Assembly (NCBI RefSeq): GCF_947492715.1
Contig: NZ_CANLNS010000008.1
Coordinates: 62,001 to 126,000, forward strand
Direction: 5' to 3'
Length of the DNA stretch: 64,000 nucleotides
Source: an uncultured Psychroserpens sp.
GTDB lineage: Bacteria; Bacteroidota; Bacteroidia; Flavobacteriales; Flavobacteriaceae
Shown: positions 32,216 to 40,922 of the stretch, piece by piece
Layout of the letters: the number at the start of each line of letters is the position of its first letter
Numbering within the stretch: the stretch's first letter is position 1
The notes under the pieces: generated by a model
Told to the model about the DNA's origin: nothing
Database searches by the model: none
What the model saw: the letters and a program-made list of their open reading frames with translations, nothing else
Position numbers and translations under genes: made by a program

Positions 32216-32880
32216 TAATGCCTTTTAGTTTTTATTAATGTTTCTAAAGTCTTAGTCATTATTAAAGCTAATGTCTTATTCTCTTTAGAAATTAAAGGAT
32301 GTATTTTTTTATAAATCTCTTGGTTTAATTCATTTTCGGGATGTGAGGCGTCAAAAATAAAGTAGAAAACGTCTTCAATGTCTTTGACTTTTCTTTTGGC
32401 AAGGACTTCGCAAATGGCCTCAGTATCTGTCTCAAAACGTTTGTAGATTTGAAATCCATTTTGTATATAATCGGCACCATAGAAGCCATCTATACACATA
32501 TCAATGTACTTGTTATAATACTGTTGAGGTGGGACAGAGTTATTTTTGCTAAAAAAACTCACCCAAGGATGAGCTATATATAACATAGGTGGTGGTTCGT
32601 TATTCGCTTTGGCTTTATCATGGCTAAGTGTAGCATCGAGATATAAGAGATCTAACATCTTATCAAAAGAGTTAGGCATTGCACAAAAGAATTCACGCTC
32701 ATAATTTTTCTTGGCATCACCTTCTGAAATTTCTGCCTTTTTCATTAAAGTATTTAATAATTTAATATGAGCTTCGTCAAAGGATAGTTTCAACTTGTCG
32801 CAATTTATAGTATGCTCTTGAGCATTTAATAAAATTGGCGTCAGTATACATATTAAAATATAAATGGACTTAAAATTCAT
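32215..32880 (-). CDS. Secreted protein of unknown function
   Basis: A 221-residue protein with signal MNFKSIYILICILTPILLNAQ. The mature part is mostly alpha-helical and contains cysteines at NCDKL, FFCAM, DMCID and AICEV. A helical segment with DLLYLDATLSHDKAKANNEP and the motif IAHPWVSFFS may help recognition by homology search. No family is recognised. It lies 3 bp after the cysH-like gene, so it may be co-transcribed with it, though no functional link is evident. Confidence 0.65.
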   Translation of the reverse strand: MNFKSIYILICILTPILLNAQEHTINCDKLKLSFDEAHIKLLNTLMKKAEISEGDAKKNYEREFFCAMPNSFDKMLDLLYLDATLSHDKAKANNEPPPMLYIAHPWVSFFSKNNSVPPQQYYNKYIDMCIDGFYGADYIQNGFQIYKRFETDTEAICEVLAKRKVKDIEDVFYFIFDASHPENELNQEIYKKIHPLISKENKTLALIMTKTLETLIKTKRH

Positions 32881-32883
32881 TTT

Positions 32884-33585
32884 TTACAAATGTAATCCAC
32901 ATTCTGTTTTAGGGTTGTTATTCCATCGACCATCACGATCTTCACCTGGTACTGTACAATGTTTGCAACCAATAGAATGATAACCTTTGGCAACTAATGG
33001 GTGAAATGGTAAATCATGTGTTTTAATATAGGCATCTCGTTTCTCTTTAGAGATATCGAGTAAAGGATAAAATTTTAAAATCTCTCCACGCAATTCAAAA
33101 ATATCTAAACTAGAGCGATGGTCACTTTGCCATTCCATTAAACCAGAGACCCAAACTTTATATTTGCTTTTGATAATATCTAGGGGCTTAACCTTGTTAA
33201 TAGAGCAACAAAAATCTGGATTCTTTGTCCAAGTTTTATCTTTTGTTGTGAATTCATGTTCCTCTTTTAAGGCACTAATTGAAGAGACATTTAGTCCATA
33301 GCGTTTTGTCAATTCTTCTTTATACTTTAAGGTGTCATCAAAATGATATCCCGTATCAATAAAAAAGACCTCTTGCTTTTTGTTGACCTCAGAAAAAAGT
33401 TTAAGTAAAAAAGCTGATGTTGCTGCAAATGAGCTAGTTAACATAACTTCGGAAATATCAAAATCCTTATATAATTGTTCTATGCGTTCTGTAGCAGATA
33501 ATGGTTTATACTTTGTGTTGAGTGCCTTTATTTCAGCTTCTGAAATGTTAGGGACTACTTTTTTTAGAGAGGAAATTTCAAACAT
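32884..33585 (-). CDS. cysH: Phosphoadenylyl/adenylyl-sulfate reductase
   Basis: A 233-residue PAPS/APS reductase that reduces activated sulfate to sulfite in assimilatory sulfate reduction. The P-loop-like PP-motif region is VMLTSSFAATSAFLL and the nucleotide-binding FFIDTGYHFDDTL follows. The cysteine pairs Cys126-Cys127 (DFCCSIN) and Cys207/Cys210 (GCKHC) are the four ligands of a [4Fe-4S] cluster, so the enzyme is of the APS-reductase type. Catalytic Cys229 lies in the C-terminal ECGLH. No other sulfate-assimilation gene is in the window, so its partners are elsewhere. Confidence 0.92.
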   Translation of the reverse strand: MFEISSLKKVVPNISEAEIKALNTKYKPLSATERIEQLYKDFDISEVMLTSSFAATSAFLLKLFSEVNKKQEVFFIDTGYHFDDTLKYKEELTKRYGLNVSSISALKEEHEFTTKDKTWTKNPDFCCSINKVKPLDIIKSKYKVWVSGLMEWQSDHRSSLDIFELRGEILKFYPLLDISKEKRDAYIKTHDLPFHPLVAKGYHSIGCKHCTVPGEDRDGRWNNNPKTECGLHL

Positions 33586-33666
33586 AAGCGAACTTTAATA
33601 CCATGCAAGGTAGTATACAATTCTGAAGAATTGACAAACACTATACATTTTTATGAGAATGATAAT

Positions 33667-33909
33667 TTATGACTTCTTTTTTTGCGGTTTTGGCATTGGA
33701 CCACGCAAATGAATAATTAATCCATTTAAAAAATTTCTTAAAATTTGATCGCCACATTCCATATAATTGGGATGATCTTCTCTTCTAAAAAAGGCGTTTA
33801 ACTCGCTTTTAGAAACTCTAAAATCGACCAGCTCCAAAATTTTAATAATATCATCATCGCGTAATTTGTGGGCTACTCTTAGTTTTTTAAATATGTCGTT
33901 ATTAGTCAT
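33667..33909 (-). CDS. DUF1456-family protein (YehS-like, single repeat)
   Basis: An 80-residue protein matching DUF1456 (NNDIFKKLRVAHKLRDDDII, then VDFRVSKSELNAFFRREDHP and ILRNFLNGLIIHLRG). The E. coli member YehS (about 156 residues) has two such repeats; this one carries only one, with a basic tail PMPKPQKKKS. Function unknown in all members. It is 7 bp from the next minus-strand gene. Between it and cysH is an 81-bp gap with a CAATTC-TGAA-GAATTG palindrome at 33618-33633. Confidence 0.82.
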   Translation of the reverse strand: MTNNDIFKKLRVAHKLRDDDIIKILELVDFRVSKSELNAFFRREDHPNYMECGDQILRNFLNGLIIHLRGPMPKPQKKKS

Positions 33910-33916
33910 GTTATTT

Positions 33917-34726
33917 CTATTTATCTTTAGTTAACCATTGAAATGCCTCAGGAAAATTAGAACTCCAAAGCGCTTCATTGTGCTCACCATCTTTAATTAT
34001 TTTGTTTACAATACAATCTTGTTTAACCCCTTTCTTTAAAAGCAGTGTTACCATTTTTTCTTGATCGGGTACCATAGTATCACCTTCCTTATCTCCAACT
34101 AAAAAGAAAAATCTTGATGTTTTAGGGATTTTGGTAGTAGATGCCAATTCATAAATTTTATCACTTACCCAAAAGGAAGGAGAAAACACGCCTGCATTAC
34201 CAAAGGTTTTAGGATATTTAACAGTTGCATAGAATGCCATTAAACCCCCTAAGGATGCTCCAAAAATTGTGGTGTTTCTGGCTTCTGATTTAGTTCTGTA
34301 GCTTAGATCTATATGAGGTTTTAAGGTATTTATGATGAACTGCATAAAGCTGTCACCTTTACCGCCACCATAAGTCTCATGAGGATACGGTGTTAACTCT
34401 TCTAAACGTTTACTATTACCATGTTCAATGCCTACAACGATAACCTCTTTATTGGTAAGCCTATCTAAGTATTCATCAATTTTCCATTCGCCAACATAGG
34501 AGGTTTGATCATCGAATAAATTTTGAGCATCAAACATATAAATTACAGGATACGAAAGTTGTGAGGTCGTATAAGACTTTGGTGTATAGACCCAAATCGT
34601 TTTAAGAGTATCTAATTGTGGTGCTTCAATTTTAAATGTCGATACATTTTTAGATGCTGTGCTTTGAGCATTACATAAGGTTGTTATACTTAGTAAGCAC
34701 AATAAAAATAGTGTGGCGTTTTTCAT
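33917..34726 (-). CDS. Esterase D-like alpha/beta hydrolase, secreted
   Basis: A 269-residue exported serine hydrolase (start at ATG 34726 chosen because MKNATLFLLCLLSITTLCNA is the signal peptide). The nucleophile is Ser158 in IFGASLGGLMAFY. The N-terminal half has VYTPKSYTTSQLSYPVIYMF and YGGGKGDSFMQFI. The catalytic His is in DGEHNEALW and the acid is probably in FFLVGDKEGDT. It belongs to the putative esterase (PF00756) family, like siderophore esterases (IroE/Fes) and acetylxylan-type esterases. The substrate is not evident from context. Confidence 0.85.
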   Translation of the reverse strand: MKNATLFLLCLLSITTLCNAQSTASKNVSTFKIEAPQLDTLKTIWVYTPKSYTTSQLSYPVIYMFDAQNLFDDQTSYVGEWKIDEYLDRLTNKEVIVVGIEHGNSKRLEELTPYPHETYGGGKGDSFMQFIINTLKPHIDLSYRTKSEARNTTIFGASLGGLMAFYATVKYPKTFGNAGVFSPSFWVSDKIYELASTTKIPKTSRFFFLVGDKEGDTMVPDQEKMVTLLLKKGVKQDCIVNKIIKDGEHNEALWSSNFPEAFQWLTKDK

Positions 34727-34981
34727 GCAAAAATCAATTAAAACGAATGTACACAAAATTTAAGAAATAGGTACTATGCCGTTTATCGATAATAAATTTT
34801 GAAAGTCAAAAAATCGATGAACTGCACAATTTTTTTAAACAACTGATAATCAGGTGTTTAAAATTAAAATATGTATGAAAGTAAGAAAATAACGACGAAT
34901 TGCACTTTATTTTTCGATGACTTACAAATTATAGAGGATTATAACCTAAACAAACCTCTTAAATTTATAAAACTAAAAATC

Positions 34982-35398
34982 ATGAATCCCTCTAATATGA
35001 TAAATCGTGTTGAAAAGCTTAGTCTTCTATCTGAAATGATAGCCTTTGCGCAGACAGACGAAAATATAAAATCTATTGAATATAAATTTCTTTCGAGTAT
35101 TGCTAGGCAACTAGAAATATCTAAAGAAGATTTCGATTACTTATTTGAACATCCAGTTACCTATGTACATTTAAAATCACATAGCGAACGTATTGTCCAA
35201 TTCCATAGATTAGTTTTGTTAATGAACCTAGATCATCAAATCTCTAATAAAGAATTGGTGAAACTCCATAATTTCGGATTACGAATGGGGCTAAGCCATG
35301 AATCTATTAATCGTGTTTTAGATTTAATGGAGAGCTTTCCGAATAAAATTGTACCACCAGACTTTTTAATTGATATCTTTAAAGTTCAGTATAACTAA
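34982..35398 (+). CDS. TerB-like tellurite-resistance-type protein
   Basis: A 138-residue helical protein when started at ATG 34982 (MNPSNMINRVEKLSLLSEMI); the frame is open to 34871, which would add 37 residues of a different composition. The helical core (AFAQTDENIKSIEYKFLSSI, ARQLEISKEDFDYLF, MNLDHQISNKELVKLHNFG) resembles the TerB/DjlA-type metal-binding bundle. A similar small protein is often annotated near uvrB in flavobacteria. It converges with uvrB, and the stop codons overlap by 4 bp. Function unproven. Confidence 0.6.
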   Translation: MNPSNMINRVEKLSLLSEMIAFAQTDENIKSIEYKFLSSIARQLEISKEDFDYLFEHPVTYVHLKSHSERIVQFHRLVLLMNLDHQISNKELVKLHNFGLRMGLSHESINRVLDLMESFPNKIVPPDFLIDIFKVQYN

Positions 35399-37401
35399 GA
35401 AACTTTTAGCTTCTCTAACTTTGTTTGATAGGTTTTAATTTCATCACGCAATTGCGCAGCAATAATAAAATCCAGTGCCTTAGCTGCTTGTTCCATTAAC
35501 TTTCGTTTCTCACGGATTTTTTTTTCTAACTGACTTTTTGTTAAGTATTCACTTTCTGGTTCTGCTGCTCTCGCTGCTTCCAATTCATAACTATACGTAC
35601 TTACCGAGTTTTTAGACAACGCATTATCTAAACTCTTATTTAGGGCTTTAGGTGTAATATTATGTTTAGTATTGTAAGCAATTTGTTTTTCGCGTCTGTA
35701 TTCAGTTTCGTCTATTGTTTTTTGCATGCTTTTCGTAATTTTATCAGCATACATAATAGCCTTTCCGTTAAGGTTTCTTGCGGCTCTACCTACAGTTTGC
35801 GTTAATGAACGCGTAGAACGTAAAAAACCTTCCTTATCGGCATCTAAAATCGCTACAAGAGACACTTCTGGTAAATCTAAGCCTTCACGAAGTAAGTTAA
35901 CACCAACCAATACATCAAATAGTCCTTTTCGCAAATCTTGCATTATTTCAACACGCTCAAGGGTATCAACATCACTATGAATATAGCGGCATCTAATTTG
36001 GATACGATCAAGATATTTCGTTAACTCTTCAGCCATACGTTTGGTTAATGTGGTCACCAAGGTGCGTTCGTCTTTCTCAACACGTTGTTGTATCTCTTCT
36101 ATAAGATCATCGATCTGATTTAAACTTGGGCGAACCTCAATGACAGGATCTAGTAATCCTGTAGGTCTAATCACTTGCTCTACATAAATACCGTCTGTCT
36201 TCTGAAGTTCATAATCTGCAGGCGTAGCACTTACATAAATCACCTGATTTTGCAAGGCTTCAAATTCTTCAAACTTTAAGGGTCTATTATCCATGGCAGC
36301 GGGTAAGCGAAATCCGTATTCTACCAAGTTTTCTTTTCTACTTCGGTCGCCACCATACATGGCGTGAACTTGAGAAATTGTAACATGACTTTCATCAACA
36401 ACCATCAAATAATCATCTGGAAAATAATCTAGTAAGCAAAACGGTCTTGTACCAGGTTGACGTCCATCCAAATATCTAGAGTAGTTTTCAATTCCAGAGC
36501 AATACCCTAATTCGCGAATCATTTCCAAATCAAATTCGGTACGCTCTTTTAGGCGTTTTGCTTCGAGGTGTTTTCCAATGTCTTTGAAATAATCATGCTG
36601 TTTTACCAAATCATCCTGAATGTCTTTAATCGCATTTTGTAAGATATCTGGTGATGTTACAAACATATTTGCAGGATAAATATTTAAACGATCATAATGT
36701 TCAATAACCTCATTGGTTTGAATATTAAACTGTTCAATGTCTTCAATTTCATCGCCAAAGAAATGGATACGAAAGGCATCGTCGGCATAGCTTGGAAATA
36801 CATCTACAGTATCTCCTTTTATTCTGAAATTTCCATGGTTGAAATCGGCTTCTGTTCTAGAGTATAAACTCTGTACAAGCTTGTGGAGTAAGTCGGTTCT
36901 CGAAATTTCTTGATCAATTTCCAGTGAAATTACATTCTTCTGAAATTCTACAGGATTTCCAATACCATATAAACATGACACTGAAGCGACAACAATAACA
37001 TCACGACGTCCAGATAATAGGGAAGAGGTTGTACTTAAACGCATCTTCTCAATTTCCTCATTGATGGATAAATCTTTTTCTATATAAACACCCGAAACAG
37101 GAATATAGGCTTCAGGTTGGTAATAATCATAATAGGACACAAAATACTCGACGGCATTATCTGGAAAAAATTGCTTAAACTCAGAATACAGCTGGGCTGC
37201 AAGTGTTTTATTATGGGCTAAAACCAAAGTTGGTCGCTGTACTTCTTGAATCACATTGGCGACGGTAAACGTTTTACCAGAACCAGTTACACCTAATAAG
37301 GTTTGATAGGTTTCATTGGTCTCAATACCCTCTACTAATTGTTTAATGGCTTGAGGCTGATCTCCTGTGGGTTTGAATTCGGATTGTACTTTAAAACGCA
37401 T
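35395..37401 (-). CDS. uvrB: UvrABC system protein B
   Basis: A 668-residue excinuclease subunit that verifies damage and loads UvrC during nucleotide-excision repair. It has Walker A LLGVTGSGKT at residues 35-44, the beta-hairpin region YFVSYYDYYQPEAYIP, the DEAD-like box VVDESHV, helicase motifs VI (DKEGFLRSTRSLTQTVGRAARN) and the C-terminal UVR motif (AAKALDFIIAAQLRDEI). Length and domain order are normal. A strong promoter (37406-37436) suggests a leaderless transcript. Confidence 0.98.
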   Translation of the reverse strand: MRFKVQSEFKPTGDQPQAIKQLVEGIETNETYQTLLGVTGSGKTFTVANVIQEVQRPTLVLAHNKTLAAQLYSEFKQFFPDNAVEYFVSYYDYYQPEAYIPVSGVYIEKDLSINEEIEKMRLSTTSSLLSGRRDVIVVASVSCLYGIGNPVEFQKNVISLEIDQEISRTDLLHKLVQSLYSRTEADFNHGNFRIKGDTVDVFPSYADDAFRIHFFGDEIEDIEQFNIQTNEVIEHYDRLNIYPANMFVTSPDILQNAIKDIQDDLVKQHDYFKDIGKHLEAKRLKERTEFDLEMIRELGYCSGIENYSRYLDGRQPGTRPFCLLDYFPDDYLMVVDESHVTISQVHAMYGGDRSRKENLVEYGFRLPAAMDNRPLKFEEFEALQNQVIYVSATPADYELQKTDGIYVEQVIRPTGLLDPVIEVRPSLNQIDDLIEEIQQRVEKDERTLVTTLTKRMAEELTKYLDRIQIRCRYIHSDVDTLERVEIMQDLRKGLFDVLVGVNLLREGLDLPEVSLVAILDADKEGFLRSTRSLTQTVGRAARNLNGKAIMYADKITKSMQKTIDETEYRREKQIAYNTKHNITPKALNKSLDNALSKNSVSTYSYELEAARAAEPESEYLTKSQLEKKIREKRKLMEQAAKALDFIIAAQLRDEIKTYQTKLEKLKVS

Positions 37402-37405
37402 CCTA

Positions 37406-37436
37406 CAAAGTTACGATAAAGATTAACGGAAATCAA
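37406..37436 (-). promoter_or_regulatory. Predicted uvrB promoter, leaderless
   Basis: On the minus strand TTG (37436-37434) and TAACTTTG (37413-37406) are spaced by 20 bp. Only four bases separate the -7 box from the uvrB ATG, so the transcript should begin at the start codon. Confidence 0.6.
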
Positions 37437-37480
37437 TGGTCATTGAATTCTAAAAAAGAACTATTTTATTTCATAAGAAA

Positions 37481-38125
37481 CTAAAGTAATTTTTCAATCT
37501 TTTTTTCTACATAAAAAGCACTAATAAGCGCAATTAGCATTGGAATTGCTACGGAAAACTCTAAATCTATAAAATCAAATTTAACAGCAATTCTTAGTAC
37601 AGCCATTACGGCAAAACCAAATGCAAGTATCATTCTAAACGCATGGCGTTTTATAAAAAATAGATGGTTTTTATCGTTAGATTTTAAACGTTTAAAATCT
37701 CTAAAAACCATCAAAGCAAAGGTAAATGAAAATAGAAGTCTAGCTAATGTCCCTAAACTAATTTTAGATAAAATCAATATCAATTGAAATGTAGCAAAGG
37801 CAAATAATATAATTGGAAAAATAATAAGAATAGTATCTATTAATTTGGAGTATTTTCTTTTATGACGTAATGCTGAAATTGAAGTCAGCATACAATAAAT
37901 TGTTGCCACACTTAGCAAAATAGCTAAAGGTCTAAATTCTTCAATCATGAATTTAACAATAGACAATGAAGCATAGAGCATTCCAAAAAAGAAAACACGC
38001 CCTCCAATGATGTGAAACCTAGAACCTTTTTTTGTGACAAGCGCTATGATACCACCTAGAAAGGCAATGCTTCCTATTATTGTATGTGACCATTGCGTGA
38101 AATCTATTACCATGAGAATTTTCAT
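37481..38125 (-). CDS. DUF2306-like polytopic membrane protein
   Basis: A 214-residue membrane protein with about seven hydrophobic helices. The HTIIGSIAFLGGIIALVTKK stretch and HIIGGRVFFFGML match the DUF2306 style (histidines in helices 1 and 2), and there is a second pair, IKRHAFRMILAFGF. The exact start could be at MKIL (38125) or at the second Met four codons later (MVIDF). It lies 7 bp after the amidohydrolase gene and probably shares its transcript. No function is known. Confidence 0.65.
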   Translation of the reverse strand: MKILMVIDFTQWSHTIIGSIAFLGGIIALVTKKGSRFHIIGGRVFFFGMLYASLSIVKFMIEEFRPLAILLSVATIYCMLTSISALRHKRKYSKLIDTILIIFPIILFAFATFQLILILSKISLGTLARLLFSFTFALMVFRDFKRLKSNDKNHLFFIKRHAFRMILAFGFAVMAVLRIAVKFDFIDLEFSVAIPMLIALISAFYVEKKIEKLL

Positions 38126-38132
38126 AATATTA

Positions 38133-39500
38133 TTATTTTGATTTAGCCATGTTATAATGTAGTTCTATTTCAGACTCAGATAGCCCTAAAAACGTTGCGG
38201 CATTGTTGTAATAAATGTCTCTTTTTTGTTTCTCAGTAAGCCAATCTAAATTATAAACGATTTCAATATTTTTACGAATTGTGCCTACATAATCAGAACC
38301 AAACATTAAACGATTTCCTAGACCTTCTTCAAAAAGTTGTTTGACACGAGGTTCCCATATGGACTTTGGTGCAAACATACTCACTGCTGTTATTTCGCAA
38401 TAGACGCGCGGGTGCTTTTTCATAACTTCTAAACATTCTTTAAAATAGCTTCCAGGATAATGCATTAAATAAATTTTGAGATTTGGGTATTTTTCAAGGA
38501 TGGGGAGTAATAAAAGCGGATTTCCATAGGCTTCATTCCAATTTGGAGTCTCTTTCATATTTCTTTTAAACGGTCCTTTGTCTGCATGAAAACCGATTGG
38601 TATTTGATATTTTTCTGCTAGAGCCCAATAGGGATCAAAGCGTGAGTCGGCAGGATGGATGCCCATACTATGGAATGCCGTTTCTCCTAAGTATTTAAAG
38701 GTGCCATTTTTAAACATGTCTTCTAATTTTATAATATCTGGTAATTCATTGTCACATGGTTCGTCTTGTTCTGCTAATGGATTGCAGGGTAATCGTGTGC
38801 CACTCCAATGACGTTTGTCTTTTTCTTGCCATAGTTTTGCATATTTTATTGGACCGCCACCTAAAGCCAAAACAATATTGTTTTTATCAAATCGTTGACT
38901 CATCCATTCCAATTTTGCTAAATCTATATCTGGATTCATTTTATTATAATCTTCATTGTCCGCATAGCCTTTGGTAATGTGGATATGTACATCTATTATT
39001 GGTTGGTTTTTTAAGAAATCATCAATTTCTTTTTGTGAAGTTTCCTTTATTATGGGCACTTCTTTGACTGTAGAATGAAGATGACTAATTTTCCATTTGC
39101 CTTTAGTTTTCCTCCATATTTTTGTAACATACTCTTGTATTTTGGTACCCTCGTCGAGCGGATATTCGAGTGTTTTTATGGTGTAACCCGATTCATTGGT
39201 TAGTGGGTAAATATCAAGTGTAGATACCGTTGGTGTCTTAAAAGGCCTTGGGATTGACTTGCAAAACTTCTCAATAATGGTTTTAGAAGGAATCTTTTTA
39301 CCATTAGCTAGGAACGAAATATCGTCTTCCATAGCTTCTAACACGCGATCGCATTGTCCTTTTTTAAAGGCCTCTTGCTCTTTAAATTCTGAAAGTTCTA
39401 TCTCAGTTTTGATAATTTTTAGGTTTAAATTTTGAGCATTTAGAGAGTTAACAAAATTGAAAATGAGGCTTAGCGTAATAATGGTTTTTAGTGTTTTCAT
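38133..39500 (-). CDS. Secreted amidohydrolase with SnoaL-like N-terminal domain
   Basis: A 455-residue exported protein. After the signal (MKTLKTIITLSLIFNFVNSLNAQ), residues about 30-150 form a SnoaL/DUF4440-like fold (DRVLEAMEDDISFLANGKKI, then IWRKTKGKWKISHLHSTVKE). From about residue 165 an amidohydrolase-2 domain follows: IIDVHIHI (metal ligands), IGFHADKGP, LKIYLMHYPGSY and the terminal metal Asp in RLMFGSDYVG. The combination of the two domains in one chain is uncommon to my knowledge. It could hydrolyse or decarboxylate small carboxylic acids. Confidence 0.75.
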   Translation of the reverse strand: MKTLKTIITLSLIFNFVNSLNAQNLNLKIIKTEIELSEFKEQEAFKKGQCDRVLEAMEDDISFLANGKKIPSKTIIEKFCKSIPRPFKTPTVSTLDIYPLTNESGYTIKTLEYPLDEGTKIQEYVTKIWRKTKGKWKISHLHSTVKEVPIIKETSQKEIDDFLKNQPIIDVHIHITKGYADNEDYNKMNPDIDLAKLEWMSQRFDKNNIVLALGGGPIKYAKLWQEKDKRHWSGTRLPCNPLAEQDEPCDNELPDIIKLEDMFKNGTFKYLGETAFHSMGIHPADSRFDPYWALAEKYQIPIGFHADKGPFKRNMKETPNWNEAYGNPLLLLPILEKYPNLKIYLMHYPGSYFKECLEVMKKHPRVYCEITAVSMFAPKSIWEPRVKQLFEEGLGNRLMFGSDYVGTIRKNIEIVYNLDWLTEKQKRDIYYNNAATFLGLSESEIELHYNMAKSK

Positions 39501-39532
39501 TATAGAAATTTTGATGTTTTAACTTATAGCGT

Positions 39533-40876
39533 TTAATCTTCTTTTATGCCTTCGAAACGGTCTGCTCCTCGCGATAATATGATACCCATTTCACCACTGT
39601 CATTTTCAGAAGGCAAAAACTCTGCTTTAGCTGGGAAATCTTTCACCATAAATACGGTTTGTGATTCTGGAAATAATTTGTCTGGTTTTCCATCACTAAC
39701 AATAATGAATAACTGCAAGCCTTCTCTGAACACTTTAGCTCCAAATCCCTCTTTCATTCTGTAATTACCAACGTAAGAGTCTAAAGTTCCAGCGGTTAGT
39801 TTTGGTGTGTTCTTTTTATAGATATTAGCCGCAATATCAAAGATGATGTTATTGGTATTAATCACATTTACATCACTAATGTTTGATGCCACTAATATGA
39901 GCAAATCATCTTCTGGGAAATACATATCTGATGTGGAGTAGCCAAATATAAAACCGTTATGAAAAATGGCTGTTTTATTGAATTTTTCTCCACTATAAAA
40001 ACCATAGCCATGCACTTCGCTCATGCCATTGTTTAGAACAAATGGAGACCATGCTTTTCGTAAAGTTGTTCTTGAAACGACTTTTGAATTCATTAAACCC
40101 TCGTACCATTTTGCTAAATCTTGAACTGTGGTGTGGATAGAACTTGAACCTCTAGTTTGATTCAATGAATGGTACCTTGCGTAGACAATTTTGTTATCCT
40201 TTAATTCATAGCCTGTAGATAAGTTTGGAATCACTTGACCTTCATTTGGAATGTATGAATCAGTCATGTCGAGTGGTTTAAATATATGCTCTTCAACGTA
40301 CTCTGAATATGACATTCCAGATGTTTGTTCAATGATGTAGGCTAATACATTAAAGTTAAGATTACAGTAATCATGTCTTTCTCCCGGTTCAAATTTTATA
40401 ACGTCTTTTTTAAAATAATTGAGAACATTCTCCATAGATTCAAAATAACGTCTGCCATCTGTATTTGCCCAAATAGTATCTGTATGACTTTTAAGACCAG
40501 AGGTATGAGACAACAAGTGTTTAATCTTTATTTTATCTCCATTTTTGGAATAGTTAGGAAGGTACTTGTTGAGATTATCTTCAAGAGATAGCTTTCCTTT
40601 CTCCATGAGTTGTAAAATACTCATGGCTGTAAATTCTTTACTTATACTCGCAATATTAAATGTGTTTTTGGTTTTCATATCAACATTGAGTTCGATATTA
40701 GATTTACCAAACGCTTTTTCATAAAGCACTTTGCCTTTTTGCTTTACATAAACAATTGCTCCGGGGCCATTTGTTTTTACGACATTGTTTATAATACGAT
40801 CTATTTCAGCAGAATTAACTTGAGCTAAACTTATTGAGCTACATAAAATGAAGAAAATTGAAGTGATTATTTTCAT
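39533..40876 (-). CDS. Serine beta-lactamase-like hydrolase (class C/PBP-like)
   Basis: A 447-residue exported hydrolase of the PF00144 family (start ATG 40876, signal MKIITSIFFILCSSISLAQ). The catalytic SxxK is Ser77-Ile-Ser-Lys80 (FNIASISKEFTAM), the YxN is Tyr170-Cys-Asn172 and the third motif is HNG (IFHNGFIFGY). The set is that of esterase/PBP4*-type members rather than true AmpC beta-lactamases. The C-terminal 110 residues form an extra beta domain found in many Bacteroidetes homologues. Probably acts on peptidoglycan-related peptides or esters; resistance to beta-lactams cannot be inferred. Same strand and close to the amidohydrolase. Confidence 0.85.
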   Translation of the reverse strand: MKIITSIFFILCSSISLAQVNSAEIDRIINNVVKTNGPGAIVYVKQKGKVLYEKAFGKSNIELNVDMKTKNTFNIASISKEFTAMSILQLMEKGKLSLEDNLNKYLPNYSKNGDKIKIKHLLSHTSGLKSHTDTIWANTDGRRYFESMENVLNYFKKDVIKFEPGERHDYCNLNFNVLAYIIEQTSGMSYSEYVEEHIFKPLDMTDSYIPNEGQVIPNLSTGYELKDNKIVYARYHSLNQTRGSSSIHTTVQDLAKWYEGLMNSKVVSRTTLRKAWSPFVLNNGMSEVHGYGFYSGEKFNKTAIFHNGFIFGYSTSDMYFPEDDLLILVASNISDVNVINTNNIIFDIAANIYKKNTPKLTAGTLDSYVGNYRMKEGFGAKVFREGLQLFIIVSDGKPDKLFPESQTVFMVKDFPAKAEFLPSENDSGEMGIILSRGADRFEGIKED

Positions 40877-40922
40877 AGTCTTTAGTTTTAGGAGCATATT
40901 AAATGCAAATCTTACATGAAGA

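Noticed and set aside
33618-33633. CAATTC-TGAA-GAATTG palindrome as a terminator
   Set aside because: The stem is only 6 bp, AT-rich and not followed by a clear T-run, so it was mentioned but not called.
39533-40876. Antibiotic-resistance beta-lactamase
   Set aside because: The SxxK, YxN and HNG motifs fit the broad PF00144 family, mostly esterases and peptidases; nothing shows beta-lactam hydrolysis.
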